Source of the DNA: Spirochaeta sp. UBA5339
Lineage (GTDB): Bacteria > Spirochaetota > Spirochaetia > DSM-2461
DNA length: 64,000 bases
Assembly (NCBI GenBank): GCA_002408085.1
Contig: DHQL01000018.1
Coordinates: 159,913 to 223,912, forward strand
Reading direction: 5' to 3'
Both the position numbers and the translations under genes were made by a program. The stretch's first letter is position 1. Each line of letters begins with the position of its first letter. The notes beneath the pieces were generated by a model. The model was given only the letters and a program-made list of their open reading frames with translations, was not told the origin of the DNA and made no database searches. Below are positions 33,443 to 41,782 of this stretch, piece after piece.

Positions 33443-34624
33443 CTAAAAGGGGCGTTCTGAAAGGGTGATTGTGGTACTCATCAGGGTACCGTCTCTCAGA
33501 TAGTCCACATCAAAGGTCTGCCCCGGACGTGAGTTCTCCAGTACCGAGAAGTAGTCAAGCACACTCTTAATCTCTCTGCCGTTTATCCGGACAATAACAT
33601 CCCCGCCGACAATGACGCTGTTCAGACCAAGACCGACACCCCGGCGCTCTCTGCCCCCCTGTAGACCTGCGTCTTCGGCATTACCTCCGGGAAGAACCGA
33701 GGTAATCAGTACTCCCGAACGGATATAGGGAATACTCAGCTGCCTTGCCAGATTCAGGTTCATCGAGAGAGCCTCAATATCGATCCAGCCCCGGTTAACC
33801 CGTCCGAATTCGATCAGCTCCGGCACAATACGCAGGGCAGTCTCGACGGGTATGGCAAAACCTATCCCCACAGAACCGGAACCATTGGGACTGACTATCA
33901 TCGTATTTATCCCGATCAGTTCTCCTTTGGAGTTCAGAAGTGCTCCGCCCGAATTCCCCGGGTTGATAGCCGCATCTGTTTGAATCATGCTGTTCAGAAG
34001 AAATCCATCCTCTGTCTGCAGGGGCCGGTTGATTCCGGATACGATACCGGTAGTCAGGGTTCCTTCAAGGCCGAAGGGGTTCCCCAGAGCCAGGACCTTC
34101 TGTCCAACCTGAAGATTTTCCGTGTTTCCGGGCTTGATAACCTGCAGATGTCTACCGGCGGGTTCAAACTTTATCACAGCCAGATCACTCTCGGCATCAC
34201 TGCCGATAATTTTTGCCTGGTAGTTTGTTCCGTCATAGAGAGTGACCACCACGTAGTCAGCATCGGCGACCACATGCTTATTGGTCAGTATGTACCCCAT
34301 CCCCGATACGATGACTCCCGATCCGCTGCCCTCCTGTGAGTAGCTGCCGGAATAACGTGAGTTGTAGAGATTAATAGTGGTAACATTGACAATAGCACGG
34401 ATATTGTTCCGGTAGACCTCCATGCTGTTGATCTCCTGATCAGTAAACCCGTCGGTTATGATCTCGGGCAGAGGAGGCTCCTGATACCCCTCACCCAGTT
34501 CGGGGTCCATCCACGAGGGAGAAGTAAGGGCATCCACCCCGTTCTCCCCTTGAGAACCGGATGTGGAGGTACAGGAAATAAAAAGAGGAAACAGGAGTAG
34601 AAGGAAATAAACTGTTTTGTTCAT
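33443..34624 (-). CDS. DegP/DegQ-like serine protease lipoprotein
   Basis: 393 residues. Signal peptide with lipobox FISC (Cys18) makes it a lipoprotein. Trypsin-like domain with catalytic His117 (TNKHVVA), Asp147 (ESDLAVI) and Ser225 (NPGNSGGAL), then one PDZ domain (residues about 290-390). HtrA-type proteases degrade or refold damaged envelope proteins. Anchoring as a lipoprotein is less common than free DegP. An inverted repeat overlapping its promoter suggests stress control. Confidence 0.92.
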   Translation of the reverse strand: MNKTVYFLLLLFPLFISCTSTSGSQGENGVDALTSPSWMDPELGEGYQEPPLPEIITDGFTDQEINSMEVYRNNIRAIVNVTTINLYNSRYSGSYSQEGSGSGVIVSGMGYILTNKHVVADADYVVVTLYDGTNYQAKIIGSDAESDLAVIKFEPAGRHLQVIKPGNTENLQVGQKVLALGNPFGLEGTLTTGIVSGINRPLQTEDGFLLNSMIQTDAAINPGNSGGALLNSKGELIGINTMIVSPNGSGSVGIGFAIPVETALRIVPELIEFGRVNRGWIDIEALSMNLNLARQLSIPYIRSGVLITSVLPGGNAEDAGLQGGRERRGVGLGLNSVIVGGDVIVRINGREIKSVLDYFSVLENSRPGQTFDVDYLRDGTLMSTTITLSERPF

Positions 34625-34638
34625 ACGGGGCCCCCAGG

Positions 34639-34661
34639 CTGGTAGAAACTCTCTCTACCAG
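34639..34661 (-). promoter_or_regulatory. Inverted repeat at the protease promoter
   Basis: CTGGTAGA (34639-34646) and TCTACCAG (34654-34661) form a perfect 8-7-8 repeat. On the - strand it lies just downstream of TTATAAT (a likely -10), so it would cover the start site and act as operator or as a 5'-end hairpin. It is not a CIRCE element. Confidence 0.5.
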
Positions 34662-34737
34662 AAATTATAAGGGTTTTCCCCGTCGAATTAAAATTTTATT
34701 ACCCGTGATACCCGGGAATCTCCGGGAATTTCCGGAT

Positions 34738-35667
34738 TTATTTCTCCGAAAAGAGTTTAGTAAGCTCATCCTTTGAAAATTCATAGGAAGTATTGCAGTT
34801 GAAACAGGTTGTCTTCAGGGGGAATGGCCCCTTCTCGCTTATCTCAGCCTGCTCCTTGCTCCCCATATTTTTCAGGAATTTTTCAAACCTGGCCTTGGAA
34901 CAGCCGCACATAAACTCAACCCTTCTGTCATCAAGAAGTTCAGGCTTGAAAACACCGAAGTGCTTCCCTATAAACCGGACGGCATCGGTTTCCGGAGTAA
35001 AGGCCTGACTCAGAGAGGGAATCTTAAGGGCAGCTTCCTGAACCATCTCCAGGACAGAATCGTCCGCACCGGGCATGGCCTGAATAAAGAGACCCGCTCC
35101 ACCGGAGATTTCCCCTGTCTTCTCAAGATGAACAGAGAGATTGAAGATGGTGCTGATCTGCTCGGACTCACTGTAGTAGGCGGCAAGGTCCTCCGCCAGA
35201 CGTCCGGTTCTGAGCTCGACCTGTCCGGTAAATCCGTTCTTCTGCTCTCCGGAATAGCGGGTAACAGAGAGGAAACCGGGGCCGAAGAGATTGGATGTAT
35301 CCAGAGTATCGGGAGTCTTGTCCAGGGGGATGGGGTTCTCCATCAGATAGCCTCTGACGGTACCGTGATTGTCTCCCTCGACGGCAAGTCCCGCAACAGG
35401 GCCGCCGCACTCCACCTTAAGCTGAACCAGACCGTCCCCCTTAAGGTTTGAAGCCATCAGGGCAGTTCCCAGATAGGCCTGTCCCAGAATGATGGACTCA
35501 AGGACTCCGGTCTCATGGTTGGCCTGCATCTCACGAAGCATACGGCTGCCCTGGAGAAGGACTCCACGGACCGCACCGCCGGCCATAACAAAGTGGTAGC
35601 GTCTGTCCCGGGAACGGGCGATAAGACTGCTTTTTTTATTATCACCCGGAATGGGTTTACGTATCAT
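34738..35667 (-). CDS. hslO: Redox-regulated chaperone Hsp33
   Basis: 309 residues. N-terminal globular fold (YHFVMAGGAVRGVLLQGSRM) and C-terminal zinc centre with CGCSKARF and CFNC, the C-x-C...C-x2-C switch that releases zinc on oxidation. Holdase for oxidatively unfolded proteins. Start ATG overlaps the HAD gene stop (ATGA), so both are translationally coupled. Confidence 0.95.
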   Translation of the reverse strand: MIRKPIPGDNKKSSLIARSRDRRYHFVMAGGAVRGVLLQGSRMLREMQANHETGVLESIILGQAYLGTALMASNLKGDGLVQLKVECGGPVAGLAVEGDNHGTVRGYLMENPIPLDKTPDTLDTSNLFGPGFLSVTRYSGEQKNGFTGQVELRTGRLAEDLAAYYSESEQISTIFNLSVHLEKTGEISGGAGLFIQAMPGADDSVLEMVQEAALKIPSLSQAFTPETDAVRFIGKHFGVFKPELLDDRRVEFMCGCSKARFEKFLKNMGSKEQAEISEKGPFPLKTTCFNCNTSYEFSKDELTKLFSEK

Positions 35668-36332
35668 ACTCTTACCTCACTGATCTCGCCGCAGCAGGCG
35701 GGGAGAATCTCTTTCAAATCAAGGATGTCCCGTATCCACGGGAACTTTCCGCTTCCTTCCTTTGGACCGACTAATATAGCATTTCCGCCGATTCCGGCAA
35801 AGGCTTCAAGATTGACTTCCTTGTCATCCATAAATAAAATTTCCTCCGCGGGTACTCTCAGATGGTTCAGGACCTTCTCGTAGGCGGATACATAGGGTTT
35901 CCCCTTGAATCCCAGCCACTCCAGAGTGTACATATGAGGAAAAAGATCGCTTACTCCCAGGGTATTGAGAACCCTGCGGGCGTGAAACTCAGGACCGTTG
36001 GTCAGAATTTCCAGGCGGTAGGGAAGAGCTTCAAGCATCTCTCTGAGCTCAGGATTATGCGGAATATAAAGCCCCAGGTCCTCGGGATGCACCTCTGCCA
36101 TATAGGAGTCGATATCCGTCAGGTTGTGACAGACCTGAAGCCATCGCAGGGAGGTGCCGTATACGGGAAGATTTTCATTCCTCAGGGCGATGGCCTCCTC
36201 CAGGGAGACCCCCAGCATACGGGCAGCAATACCGTTGATCCGGCGCCCCATCTCCACTTCCACACCGCAGCTCTCGTCGTAAAGGGTGTTGTCCACATCA
36301 AAGAGCAGAGTTGTTATTTTCGAATAATCCAT
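35664..36332 (-). CDS. HAD hydrolase, pyrimidine 5'-nucleotidase-like
   Basis: 222 residues from ATG 36332 with AAGGAT 6 nt upstream. LLFDVDNTLYDE (motif I, nucleophile Asp), ILTNGPEFH (motif II), Lys in GFKGKPYVSAYEKV and FMDDKEVNLEAF (motif IV). The DVDNTLY opening and four-helix cap are typical of SDT1/PPM-like pyrimidine nucleotidases. Upstream, overlapping partner of hslO; a shared physiological role is not obvious. Confidence 0.82.
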   Translation of the reverse strand: MDYSKITTLLFDVDNTLYDESCGVEVEMGRRINGIAARMLGVSLEEAIALRNENLPVYGTSLRWLQVCHNLTDIDSYMAEVHPEDLGLYIPHNPELREMLEALPYRLEILTNGPEFHARRVLNTLGVSDLFPHMYTLEWLGFKGKPYVSAYEKVLNHLRVPAEEILFMDDKEVNLEAFAGIGGNAILVGPKEGSGKFPWIRDILDLKEILPACCGEISEVRV

Positions 36333-36392
36333 TATCAATCCTTAATTCTGCGGCCGGTCTGTCAGCGGACATCAGCCCTGAGGGATCGGCTC

Positions 36393-38303
36393 TTATCCCT
36401 GACCCGCCTCGTCGGCCCGGCGGATCATATCCTTGTGCCACTCCAGCAGCCATGACTCGGCAGCACTTACAGAACCCTTCCAGTCTGCCAGTACCCGGAA
36501 GACGGGCTCGGTACCGCTTCCTCTCATCCAGATATACCCCAGGACATCTCCCTCGGAACCGAGAAAACGGACAGTCAGGCCGCCCTTTTCGGCGCCGCTT
36601 CTGAACTCGGGTCCTACGCCCTTACGGGACTCGGTTCCCTCCTGGTTCCACTCCTCCCAGGCAACAATTCCGAAGTTCTTAAAGAGCTCGTCCTTCTTAT
36701 CTTCCCAGTCGGCGGCAAAGACCTTCTCATAGTTCTTCTTGAGAAGACCGTGATCCATGCCGGTTATCTGCATCATGGCCTTTGGTTCAAAGGCGCTGGT
36801 TGTAGTGTAAGCCGGAAGAGAGTCAATCACATCCTGAAGATCAAAATCCTCACGGTAAAGCTCGGACTGACCCGAAAGATGGCACCAGATCTCAAAGAGC
36901 CCCGCCTTATCGGGAGTGGTTCGTAAAACAAGAAGCTTCAGCAGGGCACCCAGGGTATTCAGGGGGTCCCGGACCGCCGCAGGCCAGGTAATATTTCCTC
37001 CGTTGGAGCCCTCTCCCAGAATACGGATCTGCCATCCGGCGTCTCTCATCTGACGGGCCAGGTTAACCACATTGGCCTCTCCCACTTCCGCCCGGAAGCA
37101 GCTGCAGCCGAAGGCTTCGCAGATATCCTCGATGCGTCCCGAGGTGGGTCCGTTTACGGCAACCCCGGTTTTCTCTGTCATCCCCTCGTTCCAGTAGAGA
37201 TAGGCCAGCTCAGAAAGAACCGAGAGGGCAAAGACCTCCTGGGCCTCCAGAATATGGGCTTTCCCGTCTCTTTTGCTGAAGTATACAAGATTCCCCCGGT
37301 CTCCGTCATTGTCGGGAACATAGCCCAGCTGAAATGCACCGTCTTTTTTTGCCTCGTCCTCCAGAATGGAGCGGCAGAGATCCAGGGACTCCCCCTCAGG
37401 AACAATTCTATGCACAATTTCACGGGGCTTTCCGTTGACCACACGAACCTTTGCGCCCAGCTCTTCCAGATACTCTCTGTCCACACTCAGGGCACGGGCG
37501 CTGCCGTTCAGTTCGGCAATAACTCCAATGGGTCTTGCAGAGATTCCCTCCTTCAGGGATCTCACAAAGGCTTCCCGCTCTTTGGGATTTTCCAGACCAG
37601 ACATAACCCTGGTGCTGAAGCTGCCGTAGAGGTCATAGGCCTCTTTCTTCCACCTGGCGATGCTGCCGTAGAGCCCTTCAAGATCTGAAGCCGATGCGCC
37701 GTTACAGCGGGAAGCCAGAGCTTCACAGGCTGAGGAATCTTCAAGTAAAGCTTTGTATGCGGCAATCAGTTCGGAGGCTTCTTCCCCCGAGAGCACGCCG
37801 CCTCCCTCCAGGCCGAACTTCACCCCATTGTGACCAATAGGGTTGTGGCTGGCGGAGATGTAGATAAATCCGTCGCAGTCGGGATTCTGCCCTGCATAGG
37901 CCATTACCTCGGGAGCTCCGGCAATAAAGAGATAACGGATCTCCACGTCCCGGCCCAGAAGGGTACGGAGCATCACGTCCGCCAGGGCAGGACCCGTATG
38001 CCGGGCATCCAGTCCCACAACCACAACAGGCATATCCTTATTGCAGCGGCTCAGGAGAAAATCACAGTAGACCTCCGCCATGGCAGCAGCCAGAAGGGCA
38101 TCTGCCTGTGTGATCTCAGAAGTTGTACTCTCCTCGTCACCATCGGCAGCAAAGACCTTTCTCCACCCCGAAGCCGAGAGAATCATCGGCTTCAGGGCCT
38201 GGGCCATCTCTTCAGCGGAAACACCGCTGCCCGCCGCGCTGAAGGGCCTGATTTCCGGATCCGACACGGCCAGTCCGCTTGCGGAATCTATAAACATTGA
38301 CAT
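36393..38303 (-). CDS. Phosphohexomutase-like protein, long form
   Basis: 636 residues, about 150 longer than typical PMM/PGM. Catalytic phosphoserine loop ISASHNPIGHNG (Ser152), metal loop PDNDGDRGN (330-338) and sugar-phosphate loop RGSGTEPVFRV near the end are intact, so it should be active on a hexose or hexosamine phosphate. The extra length lies in an acidic N-terminal region and in an insertion of about 100 residues before the metal loop. It precedes no sugar operon except the neuB gene upstream on the same strand. Confidence 0.85.
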   Translation of the reverse strand: MSMFIDSASGLAVSDPEIRPFSAAGSGVSAEEMAQALKPMILSASGWRKVFAADGDEESTTSEITQADALLAAAMAEVYCDFLLSRCNKDMPVVVVGLDARHTGPALADVMLRTLLGRDVEIRYLFIAGAPEVMAYAGQNPDCDGFIYISASHNPIGHNGVKFGLEGGGVLSGEEASELIAAYKALLEDSSACEALASRCNGASASDLEGLYGSIARWKKEAYDLYGSFSTRVMSGLENPKEREAFVRSLKEGISARPIGVIAELNGSARALSVDREYLEELGAKVRVVNGKPREIVHRIVPEGESLDLCRSILEDEAKKDGAFQLGYVPDNDGDRGNLVYFSKRDGKAHILEAQEVFALSVLSELAYLYWNEGMTEKTGVAVNGPTSGRIEDICEAFGCSCFRAEVGEANVVNLARQMRDAGWQIRILGEGSNGGNITWPAAVRDPLNTLGALLKLLVLRTTPDKAGLFEIWCHLSGQSELYREDFDLQDVIDSLPAYTTTSAFEPKAMMQITGMDHGLLKKNYEKVFAADWEDKKDELFKNFGIVAWEEWNQEGTESRKGVGPEFRSGAEKGGLTVRFLGSEGDVLGYIWMRGSGTEPVFRVLADWKGSVSAAESWLLEWHKDMIRRADEAGQG

Positions 38304-38354
38304 AAGTTCTCCTTGGTGTTCCTTGTTATCCAGAGCTTCAGGGGGCTCAGCGGC

Positions 38355-39425
38355 CTAATGATCAGTCTGCTCCAGATCTTCCCGGTTGATTCCTTCTCCG
38401 GAAGAAATCTCTCTATTTATCCGGCATCCCAGTATCTGATCAAAAAACCTGGGGTGCATGCCGGGGGTCAGTTTCTTTTCGGTCCTGAGAACTGCACAGT
38501 TTTCCGCCGTCAGAAGAGTTCCCTTCTCAAGGGCCTTCATGGCGTGGATGCTGCGGTTTGTTCTTCCGTAGTTTCTCTCTTCCGATGCGGCCAGAACCTT
38601 TCTCCCGTGCCCCTGAACAGCCCGGATGCGGTCTGCTGAAAACCAGGACTCCAGTTTCCGCTGCTTCTCCTCCGAATCCAGAGCCTCCAGCTCACGAAGC
38701 CGTTCGCACATCAGGCGGAAATCTCCGGGTTCCAGGGCAATGGGATCGTCCAGGCCGTCCTCCTCACGGGAGAGGGTAAAGTGCTTCTCTACCGCTGAGA
38801 TTCCATAGAGTGTGCCCACAGACGGAACAAGGGAGGGGTCAAGGGAGTGGTCCGAGATCCCGACGGGAACCTTCAGCTCACTCTTCAGCAGGGGCAGCAC
38901 AGAGAGGTTGTAATCCTCTTCAGGAGCCGGGTAGGAGGTCACACAGTGCAGCAGGGTCACATCCCGTCTTCCAAGAATATCCAGAGCCTCCTTCAGGTCC
39001 TCCATACGGCTTACCCCCGAGGATAGATAGACAGGGAGCTCCCACCCGGAGATCTCCCGAAGCAGCTGGGTGTAGTTCACCTCGGGGGAGGCAATCTTTA
39101 CTGCCTGTGGATCAAGGGACTTCAGAAGGGCTGCGCTCTCCAATCCGAAGGGAGAGGCCAGAAAGACAAGACCTTCAGCCTCGCTCATCTGCTTCAATTC
39201 CCTGTAGAAGGAGATGTCCTTTTCAAGGGACTCAAAGACCTCATACAGAGGAGTGTCTCCTCCGGGAAGGGGAACATTCCCTGTCTCCGGGTGGAGGATC
39301 TCTCTGGCAAAAACAATCTGGAATTTGGCGGTATCAGCACCGCTTACGGCGGCTGCCCTGATCAGAGTTTCCGCCTTTTTAAGGGATCCCCGGTGGGCTG
39401 TTCCAATCTCTGCGATAATATTCAA
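38355..39425 (-). CDS. neuB: NeuB-type sialic/nonulosonic acid synthase
   Basis: 356 residues from TTG 39425 with GGAGGAGA about 5 nt upstream. TIM-barrel NeuB domain (IIAEIGTAHRG, DTAKFQIV, VKIASPEVNY, LHCVTSYPAP, VGISDHSLDP) followed by a C-terminal SAF antifreeze-like domain (RTNRSIHAMKALEKGTLL). Condenses PEP with an N-acyl-mannosamine-type sugar. The rest of the pathway (epimerase, CMP-transferase) is not here, so it may serve a flagellin or surface glycan made elsewhere. Stop of the preceding small gene overlaps its start. Confidence 0.9.
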   Translation of the reverse strand: MNIIAEIGTAHRGSLKKAETLIRAAAVSGADTAKFQIVFAREILHPETGNVPLPGGDTPLYEVFESLEKDISFYRELKQMSEAEGLVFLASPFGLESAALLKSLDPQAVKIASPEVNYTQLLREISGWELPVYLSSGVSRMEDLKEALDILGRRDVTLLHCVTSYPAPEEDYNLSVLPLLKSELKVPVGISDHSLDPSLVPSVGTLYGISAVEKHFTLSREEDGLDDPIALEPGDFRLMCERLRELEALDSEEKQRKLESWFSADRIRAVQGHGRKVLAASEERNYGRTNRSIHAMKALEKGTLLTAENCAVLRTEKKLTPGMHPRFFDQILGCRINREISSGEGINREDLEQTDH

Positions 39426-39616
39426 CTAATCTCCTCCGGTTCGGTATCTTTCACTTCACGGATCATACCGTCCTCAGGCTCCCGGACAAGATTCAGACTC
39501 CTGCCGAACTGACTGCTTTTGAGATATACCGTTATTGCCGTATGAATAGCCGCCAGACGTGCAAATACCAGGAGGAAAACAATGACTTTGGGGACGCTCT
39601 GTTTCTCTGCTCTCAT
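39422..39616 (-). CDS. Small single-helix membrane protein
   Basis: 64 residues from ATG 39616. KVIVFLLVFARLAAIHTAITVYL is a transmembrane helix near the N-terminus, followed by an acidic tail ending TEPEEIS. It lies between serS and neuB and overlaps neuB by 4 nt, so it is translated; no family recognised. Septum-type small proteins have a similar layout, but that is only a resemblance. Confidence 0.6.
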   Translation of the reverse strand: MRAEKQSVPKVIVFLLVFARLAAIHTAITVYLKSSQFGRSLNLVREPEDGMIREVKDTEPEEIS

Positions 39617-39670
39617 AGTCCCGTAAAATAACAAAGTATTTAATGCCCCGGAACGAATCCGGGACCTTTC

Positions 39671-40948
39671 TTATGAACGGTGAATTTCCTTGAAACCAGT
39701 GTAGGGAACAAGTTTTTCGGGAATCCGGATGGAACCGTCCTCCTGCTGGAAGTTCTCCAGAAGAGCGATGATTCCTCTTGAAACGGCAATTGCTGTACCG
39801 TTCAGGGTATGGGCATAGCGGTTTGTTCCATCCTCATCCTTGTAGCGGATACCCAGTCTTCTTGACTGATAGTCCGTACAGTTGGAGGTACTGGTCACTT
39901 CACCCCAGTCTCCCTCGTCACCCCGTCCGGGCATCCAGGCTTCCAGGTCGAATTTTCTGTAGGCGGGACCGCCGAGGTCACCGGTACATGTATCGACAAC
40001 ACGGAAGGGGATTTCCAGACCATTGAAGATCTCCTCTTCAATGGCTCTGAGTTTCATATGAAGGTCATCGGACTCTTCGGCCTTACAGTAGGCAAACATC
40101 TCGATCTTGGTAAACTGATGAACCCTGTAAAGTCCCTTGGAGTACTGCCCTGCAGCTCCTGCCTCACGGCGGAAACAGTGGGAAACACCGGCCATAAGGA
40201 TGGGTCCCTTAGAGAGATCAATCATCTGTCCGGCGTAGTAGCCTCCCAGAGTGATCTCGGCGGTACCGACCAGACAGGTCCCTGTACCTTCCAGGTTATA
40301 GATATTGGACTCCTCCCCTCTGGGGTTGAATCCTACACCCTCTACAATCTCCTCTCTGGCTATATCGGGGGTGATGGTCAGCATAAATCCGTGCTTCTGC
40401 AGAACATCCAGAGCATAGCGGGTCAGGGCCAGCTCCAGAAGAACTGCTTCGTTTTTCAGGTAGTAGAATTTTGAGCCTGAAACTCTGGCGGCATTCTCAA
40501 AATCCACCAGATCCAGCTCTTCGGCCAGTTCCACATGGTCTTTGGGCTTGAAAGAAAACTCTGTGGGATCGGCGGATCTGTGGATCTCAAGGTTGTCCTT
40601 GTCCTCCTTGCCCACGGGAGCATCGGGATGAGCCATATTTGGGATCAGCTTGGCGGCCTCCATCAGCTCGGCCAGGAGACCTTCCATTCTGCCTTCAACC
40701 TCGGCAATTTTCTCTTTAAGGGCCTTTCCTTCGGCGATCAGTCCCTGGCGGACTTCGGGCTCAAGCTTGCCCTTCATCTTGCCGGCATTCTCGTTTCTCT
40801 GACGACGAAGATCCTCCAGTTCCTGAAGAACAGCATTGCGCTGATCATAGAGATCGGCCACCTTTTCGGGGTCGGCAGATACATATCTGTTTTTGATATT
40901 TTCCCGGATAGCATCCAGATTGTCTTTAATAAATTTAAAATCAAGCAT
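39671..40948 (-). CDS. serS: Seryl-tRNA synthetase
   Basis: 425 residues. N-terminal tRNA-binding coiled coil (about 25-105) and class II core with HCFRREAGAAGQYSKGLYRVHQFTKIE (motif 2) and LNGTAIAVSRGIIALLEN (motif 3). No ribosome site is visible before its ATG, which may mean a leaderless or weakly initiated message. Heads a run serS - small membrane gene - neuB. Confidence 0.97.
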   Translation of the reverse strand: MLDFKFIKDNLDAIRENIKNRYVSADPEKVADLYDQRNAVLQELEDLRRQRNENAGKMKGKLEPEVRQGLIAEGKALKEKIAEVEGRMEGLLAELMEAAKLIPNMAHPDAPVGKEDKDNLEIHRSADPTEFSFKPKDHVELAEELDLVDFENAARVSGSKFYYLKNEAVLLELALTRYALDVLQKHGFMLTITPDIAREEIVEGVGFNPRGEESNIYNLEGTGTCLVGTAEITLGGYYAGQMIDLSKGPILMAGVSHCFRREAGAAGQYSKGLYRVHQFTKIEMFAYCKAEESDDLHMKLRAIEEEIFNGLEIPFRVVDTCTGDLGGPAYRKFDLEAWMPGRGDEGDWGEVTSTSNCTDYQSRRLGIRYKDEDGTNRYAHTLNGTAIAVSRGIIALLENFQQEDGSIRIPEKLVPYTGFKEIHRS

Positions 40949-41028
40949 AGTAAAATGATATTACCAGATTGGAATTTAATGTTCAATTCAATTAATCTGA
41001 AAAGAGGTAGTAAAAAAAGGAGATTTGA

Positions 41029-41694
41029 ATGAAAGGGAAAACAGTTCTTCTGATGCTGGCGGTCTTTGTGGTTTTTTCATGTGAAAAACAGAGTGAATCT
41101 GCTGTATCCGGTCCGCCGGTTACAGGCGAAATTGTGAATATGGCCGGTTCTGTCACCATGGGCGGGCAGATCGTAGCAGAAGGGGACTCTGTTCCAGACG
41201 GCTCGGTCATCCAGACAGGGGTTGACGGTTACTGTGAAATTCAGTTTCTGGGTGCCAATGTAATCAGAATCTTCGAAGATTCCATTATCAGGCTCTCCTT
41301 CGCCGAATCCACAGTATCTGTGGACAGAGGCGCCGTGGCTGGAGTCCTCAGAAATCTGGGAGACTTTATCAGGGCCATGGACGACACCTTCCATATCAAT
41401 TCCGGCACCGTTGTGGCGGGCATCAGGGGGACCAGCTTCTATGTCCGCCGGGAGAGCCCGGACACCTCCTACTTCTGTCTCTGCAACGGAAAGATAACCC
41501 TGACCGACGGAAAGGGGAATTTCACTAGAGAACTGGAGAGCACCCACCACGACTCACTCAGAATCAGAAGAAACGAGAATGCCGTGGAAGTAAGCTCACC
41601 GGGTATGCTCTACCACGGCGATGAGGGAATGGAAGCCCTTGCCGCCTCCATCGGCCAGAGGATGGACTGGACAAAGGTCGAGGGCGCCCGCTGA
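41029..41694 (+). CDS. FecR-domain lipoprotein
   Basis: 221 residues. Lipobox VVFSC (Cys18). FecR domain with GSVTMGGQIVAEGDSVPDGS, ETCE-like GYCEIQFLGANVIRIFEDS, VDRGAVAGVLRNL and the closing VVAGIRGTSFYVRR. Similar FecR lipoproteins are numerous in spirochaetes and may be surface structures. Second FecR-domain protein in the window; the pair are not alike outside the domain. Confidence 0.88.
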   Translation: MKGKTVLLMLAVFVVFSCEKQSESAVSGPPVTGEIVNMAGSVTMGGQIVAEGDSVPDGSVIQTGVDGYCEIQFLGANVIRIFEDSIIRLSFAESTVSVDRGAVAGVLRNLGDFIRAMDDTFHINSGTVVAGIRGTSFYVRRESPDTSYFCLCNGKITLTDGKGNFTRELESTHHDSLRIRRNENAVEVSSPGMLYHGDEGMEALAASIGQRMDWTKVEGAR

Positions 41695-41737
41695 TCAGGC
41701 CTGACTAAACAAGCCGGAACGACTGATCCAACCGGCC

Positions 41738-41766
41738 ATGCCCGCGGGGATCTCCCCGACGGGCAT
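41738..41766. terminator. Hairpin between convergent FecR and pepF genes
   Basis: ATGCCCGCGGGGA (from 41738) pairs with TCCCCGACGGGCAT (to 41766), an almost perfect 13-bp stem. No strong T-run follows, so efficiency is uncertain. Confidence 0.6.
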
Positions 41767-41782
41767 CATTATGCGCAACGGT

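Noticed and set aside
34639..34661. CIRCE heat-shock operator
   Set aside because: The arms CTGGTAGA/TCTACCAG differ from TTAGCACTC/GAGTGCTAA.
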